From: Rhodospirillaceae bacterium | GTDB lineage: Bacteria > Pseudomonadota > Alphaproteobacteria > Rhodospirillales > Magnetovibrionaceae | Reading direction: 5' to 3' | Length of the DNA: 10,970 bases | Assembly: GCA_029881835.1 (NCBI GenBank) | Contig: JAOULV010000022.1 | Span: forward strand, 1 to 10,970 | In this document: in pieces, positions 5,269 to 10,970 of the stretch | Position numbering within the stretch: position 1 is the stretch's first letter | How the letters are laid out: each line of letters opens with the position of its first letter | Made by a program: the position numbers and the translations under genes | The notes under the pieces: generated by a model | The model's database searches: none | What the model was told of the DNA's origin: nothing | Seen by the model: only the letters and a program-made list of their open reading frames with translations

Positions 5269-7554
5269 ATGCAAGACGCCATCAAAGAATCCCTTGAAAT
5301 TAGCCCGGACACCTATAGGTGGTGCGGAAAGGCTATTGATACCGTTGAGGAACGCCTTGGCCTAAAAATAAGGGTTCATCACGATGGTGACTTGTTTGAG
5401 CAAGGGGATATATTTCTTTTTAATCACTTTGCCAGATTTGAGACAATAATCCCGCCATACATAATATACAAAGAAACCGGCGCTTACTGTCGCTCGGTTG
5501 CCGACAGCGCAATATTTACAGCCGGCGACACCTTCGCCAAATTTTTAAAAAGTATCGGGGTTGTCCCCAATAATATCCCCGGTCTTTTGCCTTTTTTAGC
5601 TGCGGAAATATTACGTGGACGCAAAATAGTAATGTTCCCTGAAGGTGGCATGGTAAAAGATCGCCGTGTTTTAGACGATGAAGGCAATTACAGCATTTAT
5701 TCCCGCACCGCCCTTGAGCGCAGAAAACAACATCGTGGCGCGGCGGTTCTTGCGCACACGCTTGATATATTTAAACAGCGCATTTTGCATCTTGAGAAAA
5801 AAAATGATACCGCCCGTATTAATCGCTGGGTCAATGCGCTGGGGTTGGGTAGCGCCGAAGAATTAACCACCCTTGCAAAAAAACCAACTACCATAATACC
5901 GGCGACCATTACGTTTTATCCCATACGTGTTAGAGAAAACTTTGTAAGCAAGTTTGCTAGCTTTTTCACAAAGAACCTATCGCGTAAATTTTCCGAAGAA
6001 ATCCTTATTGAAAGCAATTTAGTTTTTCGCGATACCGATATGGATATTCGACTGTGCGATCCAGTTCAAACAAAGAACAAATGGTCATGGTGGGAACGGA
6101 TGGTTTTTAATAGATATTTCATGAATGTTGATTCGCTGGACGATCTGTTTGGCCTAAAAAATGACTCCGATGGATATATCGAAAAAATTATTGAAGGCAT
6201 GATATCGCAAGAAACAAATATTATCCGCGATAAATACATGATGGCCATGTACACTAACATAACCATCAATCTTAGCCATATTGCATCGCACCTTATTGTC
6301 ACCCTGATTGAGCGTGGACGCATGGAAATAGGCTTTGATGAATTTCACAAAGCCCTTTACCTATCGGTTAAAAACTTGCAGGCATCGCGCGGCATGCAAC
6401 TGCACCACAGTCTGTTAAACCCAGACTGTTATATGAAAATTCTAGATGGAAAATGCCATGAACTGGACAGATTTTTACGAACCTGTACGGACGCAAAACT
6501 AATTACAATAAACCCTGCATCAATTCAGTTCCTGAACAAAATGTTAAATGAATACGAATTTGATGAAGTTAGAATTGAAAACCCGGTAATGGTTTATGAA
6601 AATGAAGTCGAACCCCTAACCGAAGTTCACCAAACAGTTGATGCCGCGCTGGATAGCGTCGAAACCGTACCTGACAAAGATATAGCATCTTTTATGTTCG
6701 ATGATGAGCTGCGCTCTTATCAGTGGGGCAAAGACAAATACAAAGGCCGTGAATTTGCCGCCATAAACAACAAAGAAACAGCAAGCAAAAGCGGCGAGCC
6801 ATATATTTTATTGCCGAAGTCAGAAAGCAAAATCGGGGTATTGCTGGTTCATGGTCTTTTGGCATCGCCCGCTGAATTGCGCGATTATGGCGACACCCTG
6901 TGCAAGGAAGGTTTTGCGGTTATGGGGGTTCGCCTTGCCGGGCACGGAACATCGCCACATGATTTAGCCAGCCAGCCATGGCCTGAATGGCTTTCATCGG
7001 TTAGGCGCAGCCATAAAATTCTTTCGGCATTTTGCGAGCGCGTTGTCATAGTTGGCTTTTCCACGGGCGCGACGCTGGCGCTGGCGTTTGCGGCGGAAAA
7101 CCCGGAAAAGCTTGGCGGTATTTGCGCGGTGTCGCCCGCCATTGGTCTGCGTAACAAAAAATCAAGCCTGATTCCAATTTTAAACGCCGTAAATCGGGTC
7201 GCAAGCTGGTTACCACAAACCGAAGGTGTTTTGGAGTTTTTTGACAACGACCCCGAACACCCGGAAATCAATTACCGTTCGGTACCGATTGGCGCCATAA
7301 CCAATCTTGTTGAACTGGCCGAACACACCGTTAAAGAAACGTCAAAAATATCGGTTCCGGTCACATTAATTCAAGGCGACGACGACCCGGTGGTCGAACC
7401 AAAAGGCGCAAAACTGGTGTTTGACAGCCTTTCGGTTGCGGATAAATCACTGCATTGGATTGCGTCAGGCAAACATGGTATTCTTATAGATGACATAGGA
7501 AGCACCCGAGAGCTATTGCTTAACTTTATCAAACACGTTGAAAAAACAAATTGA
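5269..7554 (+). CDS. Fused glycerolipid acyltransferase and alpha/beta hydrolase
   Basis: A 761-residue two-enzyme protein. The N-terminal part (about 1-430) is a PlsB/PlsC-type acyltransferase, which moves an acyl group from acyl-CoA or acyl-ACP to a glycerophospholipid precursor. Motif I is NHFARFE at 52-58, with Glu where the classical HX4D motif has Asp. Motif II is around RSVADSAIF (75-83), motif III is FPEGG at 123-127 followed by basic residues, and motif IV is IIPATITFYPIR at 209-220. A poorly defined helical stretch and an acidic linker (about 431-490) lead to the hydrolase (about 520-758). There HG at 528-529 marks the oxyanion region, GFSTG at 596-600 the nucleophile Ser598, D706 the probable acid and H736 the catalytic His. 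The style is that of monoacylglycerol lipase/carboxylesterase proteins. No signal peptide is seen, so it probably acts at the cytoplasmic face of the membrane. The ATG at 5269 has only a weak GGA upstream. It is the first gene of the operon, 16 bp before the acyl-CoA ligase. The lipid substrate is unknown; lysophospholipid or acylglycerol turnover is inferred. Confidence 0.85.
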   Translation: MQDAIKESLEISPDTYRWCGKAIDTVEERLGLKIRVHHDGDLFEQGDIFLFNHFARFETIIPPYIIYKETGAYCRSVADSAIFTAGDTFAKFLKSIGVVPNNIPGLLPFLAAEILRGRKIVMFPEGGMVKDRRVLDDEGNYSIYSRTALERRKQHRGAAVLAHTLDIFKQRILHLEKKNDTARINRWVNALGLGSAEELTTLAKKPTTIIPATITFYPIRVRENFVSKFASFFTKNLSRKFSEEILIESNLVFRDTDMDIRLCDPVQTKNKWSWWERMVFNRYFMNVDSLDDLFGLKNDSDGYIEKIIEGMISQETNIIRDKYMMAMYTNITINLSHIASHLIVTLIERGRMEIGFDEFHKALYLSVKNLQASRGMQLHHSLLNPDCYMKILDGKCHELDRFLRTCTDAKLITINPASIQFLNKMLNEYEFDEVRIENPVMVYENEVEPLTEVHQTVDAALDSVETVPDKDIASFMFDDELRSYQWGKDKYKGREFAAINNKETASKSGEPYILLPKSESKIGVLLVHGLLASPAELRDYGDTLCKEGFAVMGVRLAGHGTSPHDLASQPWPEWLSSVRRSHKILSAFCERVVIVGFSTGATLALAFAAENPEKLGGICAVSPAIGLRNKKSSLIPILNAVNRVASWLPQTEGVLEFFDNDPEHPEINYRSVPIGAITNLVELAEHTVKETSKISVPVTLIQGDDDPVVEPKGAKLVFDSLSVADKSLHWIASGKHGILIDDIGSTRELLLNFIKHVEKTN

Positions 7555-7557
7555 TAT

Positions 7558-7563
7558 GGGGAG
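7558..7563 (+). promoter_or_regulatory. Ribosome binding site that fixes the acyl-CoA ligase start
   Basis: GGGGAG sits 7 nt before the ATG at 7571. It favours that codon over the upstream in-frame TTG at 7538, which would overlap the previous gene, and over the ATG at 7556, which touches the ribosome site itself. Confidence 0.75.
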
Positions 7564-7570
7564 TACTGTT

Positions 7571-9265
7571 ATGGGCGCACATCAGGAACAGCCGCTTTGG
7601 GCCAAATCATACCCCGAAGATCTAGACATTAATCTTTCTCCGGTTGAAAAGCCGGTATTTTCGATTTTGGAAGAATCCGCAAACCGTGTGCCGAACGCAC
7701 CATGCCTTGATTTCATGGGCAATAAGTACACTTACAGCGAAATCATGAATATGGTTAACCGCGCGGCTTTAGGTTTGCAAAATATTGGCGTGCAAAAAGG
7801 AAGCCGGGTTGGGCTGTGCCTGCCCAATTCCCCCTATTACGTTATTTCATATTTTGCGGTGCTAAAAATTGGCGCAACGGTGGTTAATTTCAATCCTCTT
7901 TACACCGAAGATGAAATAAACCATCAAGCCGTTGATGCCGATATATGCATGATGATAACGCTTGATGTTAAAATGCTTTTCGACAAGGTTGAAAAAGCCA
8001 TGCAAACAACAAACGTAAAATCAATTGTTGTTTGCTCGCTTTCTGAGGCCCTTCCTGGATTAAAAAGCGTTCTCTACCGTATTTTCAAACGCGCTGAAAT
8101 TGCTCATCCGCCAACCGATAATAGACACATTTTGTTTGATAGCTTACTTGATAACGAAGGAAGCCCAAATCCGGTCAGTATAGACCCGCTGAACGATATA
8201 GCCATCATTCAATACACCGGCGGAACAACCGGAATACCCAAAGGCGCAATGCTGACCCATGCCAATGTTTCAACCAACGCCCTTCAGGTTAAAATGTGGT
8301 TGGGGAAAACAAATCCGGGCGAAGAACGGTTCCTTTGCGTGTTACCGTTTTTTCACGTGTTCGCCATGACCGCGGCAATGAACATGGGGCTTATCACCGG
8401 GTCTGAATTAATATTGCTTCCCCGGTTCGAGCTTGATGCATTGTTAAAAGTTATAAATGAAAAACGTCCGACTATTTTTCCGGCGGTACCTACAATTTAT
8501 AACGCAATAAACAACCACCCTAAACTTTCCAGTTTTGATTTAACCTCAATCCATCACTGCATTTCCGGTGGGGCATCGTTGCCGATTGAGGTTAAGGAAA
8601 GATTTGAAAAATTAACCGGTTGTGTGGTGGTTGAAGGCTATGGCCTTTCTGAAGCATCGCCAGTGCTAACCTGCAATCCACCGCGCGGCATAAATAAAAC
8701 GGGCTCTATCGGCCTTCCCTTCCCAGGCGTCGAGGTTGAATTTCGCGATCTTGATGACCCCTTAAAACAGGTAGCCAAAGGGGAAAAAGGCGAATTGGTT
8801 GTTCGCGGCCCCCAAGTTATGGCCGGATACTGGAACAAACCATCTGATACGGCTGAAACAATAATTGATGGCTGGCTCAGAACCGGTGATGTCGGGCAAA
8901 TAGATGAAGATGGCTACATATTCCTGACCGACCGCTTAAAAGATGTGATTATTTGTTCCGGATACAAAGTATACCCCCGCACCGTTGAAGAGGCTCTTTA
9001 CCTGCACCCGGCAGTCGATGAGGTGATAGTAATTGGCATTGTTGATGAATACCGTGGCGAAGCCCCAAAGGCGTTTGTTAAATTAAAAACTGGGCAAAGT
9101 GCTACGGTTGAAGAATTAATCGAATTTTCCGGCTCGCACCTTAACCCCATTGAAAAACCGGCCGAGCTTGAAATACGCGAAGCATTACCCAAAACGCTAA
9201 TCGGAAAGCTTTCTAAAAAAGAACTGGTCGAAGAAGAACGCCAAAAAAGGAGCAAAAGCGCATGA
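7571..9265 (+). CDS. fadD: Long-chain fatty acid-CoA ligase
   Basis: Activates free fatty acids to acyl-CoA using ATP and CoA through an acyl-adenylate, on the cytoplasmic side of the membrane. The 564-residue protein belongs to the ANL (acyl-CoA synthetase/luciferase) superfamily. The N-terminal LWAKSYPEDLD is typical of bacterial FadD proteins. The phosphate-binding loop is YTGGTTGIPKG from residue 215. The adenine-site motif is GYGLSEASP from residue 356. The motif GWLRTGDVG with DRLKDVIICSGYKVYP links the two domains, and the catalytic lysine is K546 in PKTLIGKLSKKEL. All key residues are present and the length is normal for FadD. The start is set by GGGGAG. It follows the acyltransferase-hydrolase gene by 16 bp, and its stop overlaps the thiolase start as ATGA, so translation of the two is probably coupled. 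Chain-length preference cannot be read from the sequence. Confidence 0.94.
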   Translation: MGAHQEQPLWAKSYPEDLDINLSPVEKPVFSILEESANRVPNAPCLDFMGNKYTYSEIMNMVNRAALGLQNIGVQKGSRVGLCLPNSPYYVISYFAVLKIGATVVNFNPLYTEDEINHQAVDADICMMITLDVKMLFDKVEKAMQTTNVKSIVVCSLSEALPGLKSVLYRIFKRAEIAHPPTDNRHILFDSLLDNEGSPNPVSIDPLNDIAIIQYTGGTTGIPKGAMLTHANVSTNALQVKMWLGKTNPGEERFLCVLPFFHVFAMTAAMNMGLITGSELILLPRFELDALLKVINEKRPTIFPAVPTIYNAINNHPKLSSFDLTSIHHCISGGASLPIEVKERFEKLTGCVVVEGYGLSEASPVLTCNPPRGINKTGSIGLPFPGVEVEFRDLDDPLKQVAKGEKGELVVRGPQVMAGYWNKPSDTAETIIDGWLRTGDVGQIDEDGYIFLTDRLKDVIICSGYKVYPRTVEEALYLHPAVDEVIVIGIVDEYRGEAPKAFVKLKTGQSATVEELIEFSGSHLNPIEKPAELEIREALPKTLIGKLSKKELVEEERQKRSKSA

Positions 9266-10398
9266 AATCAATCGTAATAGCAGGGTATGTTCGCTCCCCC
9301 TTTACGCCCGCATTCAAAGGGGCGCTAGCCAAAACCAGACCAGATGAAATTGCCGCACAAGTGGTGCGTGAACTTGTAACGCGCACAGGTGTAATTCCAT
9401 CACAGGTCGAAGACTTGATAATGGGTTGTGCTTTCCCCGAAGGCGAGCAAGGCTTCAACATTGCCAGACTTGTCGGTTTTCTGGCCGACCTGCCATTGAG
9501 TGTGGCCGGTGTTACGGTAAACAGGTTCTGTGGGTCATCCATGCAGGCAATCCATATGGCCGCTGGTGCCATGCAAATGAATGCGGGCGAAGCATATATT
9601 TGTGCCGGTGTCGAAAGCATGACCCGCGTTCCCATGACAGGGTTTAACCCGCTACCCCATCCGGGTTTGGCTGCACGCATGGCTGGTGCCTATATGGGCA
9701 TGGGTGAAACAGCAGAAAATCTTGCGGAAAAATATTCACTTACCCGCACCGAACAGGATGAATTTGCACTTTTAAGCCAGCAAAAAGCCGCTCGCGCGCA
9801 GGCCGATGGCAAGCTGGCCGGTGAAATTGTTCCCATTCGCACCGAAAACGGGGTCGTTAACGCCGATGGTTGTGTTCGCGCCGATACCACGCTTGAAACA
9901 CTGGCCGGATTAAAGCCCGCATTTAATGAAAACGGAACCGTCACCGCCGGAAGCGCATCACCGCTTACCGATGGGGCGTCTGGCGTGCTGGTTACCACAG
10001 AAGAATTTGCCAACAAATATAAGCTTGAACCATTGGCCAGGATAAAATCTTTTGCGGTATCTGGATGTGCGCCTGAAATTATGGGCATTGGCCCGGTTGA
10101 ATCGTCGCGCAAAGCATTAGAACGTGCAGGCATAACCGCTGATGACCTTGACGTGATTGAACTTAACGAAGCGTTTGCCAGCCAATCGCTTGCCTCTATT
10201 CGCGATCTTGGGCTTGATACGGCGAAAATCAATATTGATGGCGGGGCAATCGCGCTGGGCCATCCATTGGGTGCAACCGGTGCCAGAATAACCGGCAAGG
10301 CCGCGCAAATATTAAAACGTGACGGTGGACGCTACGCCTTGGCGACCCAATGCATTGGCGGTGGACAAGGAATTGCGACAGTTCTGGAGTCACTTTAA
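9262..10398 (+). CDS. fadA: Thiolase (acetyl-CoA acyltransferase, beta-oxidation type)
   Basis: Cleaves 3-ketoacyl-CoA with CoA to give acetyl-CoA and a shortened acyl-CoA, the last step of each beta-oxidation round. The 378-residue protein has the complete thiolase set. It shows nucleophilic C90 in NRFCGSSMQAI, NEAFA at 302-306, H334 in ALGHPLGATGAR, and the second catalytic cysteine C364 in QCIGGGQG. The length is slightly under the usual 385-400. AAGGAG at 9247-9252 lies 9 nt before the ATG, and the start overlaps the ligase stop by 4 bp. The 3-hydroxyacyl-CoA dehydrogenase gene starts on its last base. The neighbour pair suggests the degradative (FadA/FadI) rather than the biosynthetic acetoacetyl-CoA type, but motifs alone do not separate the two, so the symbol rests on context. 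Confidence 0.92.
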   Translation: MKSIVIAGYVRSPFTPAFKGALAKTRPDEIAAQVVRELVTRTGVIPSQVEDLIMGCAFPEGEQGFNIARLVGFLADLPLSVAGVTVNRFCGSSMQAIHMAAGAMQMNAGEAYICAGVESMTRVPMTGFNPLPHPGLAARMAGAYMGMGETAENLAEKYSLTRTEQDEFALLSQQKAARAQADGKLAGEIVPIRTENGVVNADGCVRADTTLETLAGLKPAFNENGTVTAGSASPLTDGASGVLVTTEEFANKYKLEPLARIKSFAVSGCAPEIMGIGPVESSRKALERAGITADDLDVIELNEAFASQSLASIRDLGLDTAKINIDGGAIALGHPLGATGARITGKAAQILKRDGGRYALATQCIGGGQGIATVLESL

Positions 10399-10970
10399 TG
10401 ACTGAACAGAATAAACCGCATGACGAAATAAAAAAGGTCTGCGTTATTGGCGCGGGCGTAATGGGTGCTGGCATTGCCGCCCAAGCCGCCAATGGTGGGG
10501 CCGATGTATTATTATTAGATATCGTGCCAAAGGGTGCTAGCGATAGGTCAACAATCGCCAAAGGTGCAATTGAACGATATAAAAAAACCGACCCCGCCCC
10601 ATTAATGCATCCAAGCTTTGCCAAACGCATAACGCCGGGCAACACCGAAGACGACCTTGATAAAATAAAAGATTGCGATTGGGTGGTTGAGGTTGTGCTA
10701 GAAGATTTGCAAATCAAGCATGACCTTTATGCCAAGGTAATTCCCCACCTTAAACCCGATGCTATTTTATCATCCAATACATCGACCATTCCGCTGGAGG
10801 TTCTGTCCAAGGATTTACCAGGCGATATTAAAAAAAGATTTTTTATCACGCATTTCTTTAACCCACCGCGCTATATGCGGCTTTTGGAAATTGTTTCTAC
10901 GTCGGATGCCGATAAAAACAGTTTGCAACGCATAGAAAACTTTACCGATTTAAATATGGGTAAAAGCATT
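10398..10970 (+). CDS. 3-hydroxyacyl-CoA dehydrogenase, N-terminal part (3' end outside window)
   Basis: Oxidises L-3-hydroxyacyl-CoA to 3-ketoacyl-CoA with NAD, supplying the thiolase encoded just upstream. The frame stays open from the ATG at 10398 to the window edge (191 codons). The NAD-binding fold starts at VCVIGAGVMGAGIAAQ, with the GxGxxG glycines at 18, 20 and 23. It continues with an acidic strand end (LLLDI, 38-42), VVEVVLED (96-103), SSNTST at 125-130, and HFFNPP at 152-157 holding the catalytic His152; E164 follows. The ITPGNTEDDLDKI region (78-90) and the dehydrogenase at the very N-terminus resemble the large FadN-type fusions (about 770-800 residues) that carry enoyl-CoA hydratase at the C-terminus. 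That part is off the edge, so a shorter single-domain enzyme is possible. GGAG at 10386-10389 lies 8 nt before the ATG, which overlaps the thiolase stop by 1 bp. Confidence 0.9.
   Translation, partial: MTEQNKPHDEIKKVCVIGAGVMGAGIAAQAANGGADVLLLDIVPKGASDRSTIAKGAIERYKKTDPAPLMHPSFAKRITPGNTEDDLDKIKDCDWVVEVVLEDLQIKHDLYAKVIPHLKPDAILSSNTSTIPLEVLSKDLPGDIKKRFFITHFFNPPRYMRLLEIVSTSDADKNSLQRIENFTDLNMGKSI

Noticed and set aside
5082..5297. A 71-codon plus-strand frame in the divergent intergenic region.
   Set aside because: It has no ribosome site, overlaps the start of the acyltransferase-hydrolase gene in another frame, and its translation resembles read-through of AT-rich DNA rather than a protein.
7538..7570. 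A TTG start for the acyl-CoA ligase overlapping the upstream gene.
   Set aside because: GGGGAG placed 7 nt before the ATG at 7571 fits far better, and the extra 11 residues are not typical of the family.
9690..10298. A 202-codon minus-strand frame opposite the thiolase gene.
   Set aside because: The plus strand carries a complete thiolase with all catalytic residues; the opposite frame is rich in Ser/Ala and shows no motif or ribosome site.

Overview
The window looks like a chromosomal stretch of a Gram-negative bacterium, most likely an alphaproteobacterium. GspA and GspB homologues imply an outer membrane. The four-gene lipid operon (acyltransferase/hydrolase, acyl-CoA ligase, thiolase, 3-hydroxyacyl-CoA dehydrogenase) and the AT-rich, lysine/isoleucine-rich coding style are compatible with a low-to-mid GC or uncultured member of that class. 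This placement is inference from family resemblance; there is no rRNA or other taxonomic marker here. I see no tRNA, CRISPR array, insertion sequence or phage gene, and the coding style is uniform throughout.

Layout, left to right. (1) Bases 1-2468 carry the C-terminal part of a GspA/ExeA-type ATPase, cut by the left edge, followed 5 bp later by a GspB-like inner-membrane protein. These belong to the accessory side of type II secretion, where GspA/GspB help the secretin through peptidoglycan. The GspB-like protein is unusual because its periplasmic end is a TPR domain. (2) Bases 2612-3616 encode a textbook class 1 fructose-1,6-bisphosphatase with a possible promoter and hairpins in its leader, closed by a hairpin terminator. 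(3) Bases 3691-4938 on the minus strand encode a 415-residue protein I do not recognise; it converges on the fructose bisphosphatase gene and shares its terminator. (4) A 330-bp divergent intergenic region holds several small inverted repeats. (5) From 5269 to the right edge runs a tightly packed plus-strand operon: a 761-residue fusion of a glycerolipid acyltransferase with an alpha/beta hydrolase, a long-chain acyl-CoA ligase, a thiolase, and a 3-hydroxyacyl-CoA dehydrogenase cut by the right edge. Junctions are 16 bp, a 4-bp overlap (ATGA) and a 1-bp overlap (TAATG).

The operon makes biochemical sense as a fatty-acid handling unit. The hydrolase half of the first protein could release acyl chains from an ester lipid, the ligase would activate them to acyl-CoA, and the dehydrogenase and thiolase would run the last steps of beta-oxidation. 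The acyltransferase half could put acyl chains back onto a glycerolipid. The acyltransferase-hydrolase fusion is the most interesting item in the window, followed by the TPR-bearing GspB-like protein and the unrecognised minus-strand gene.
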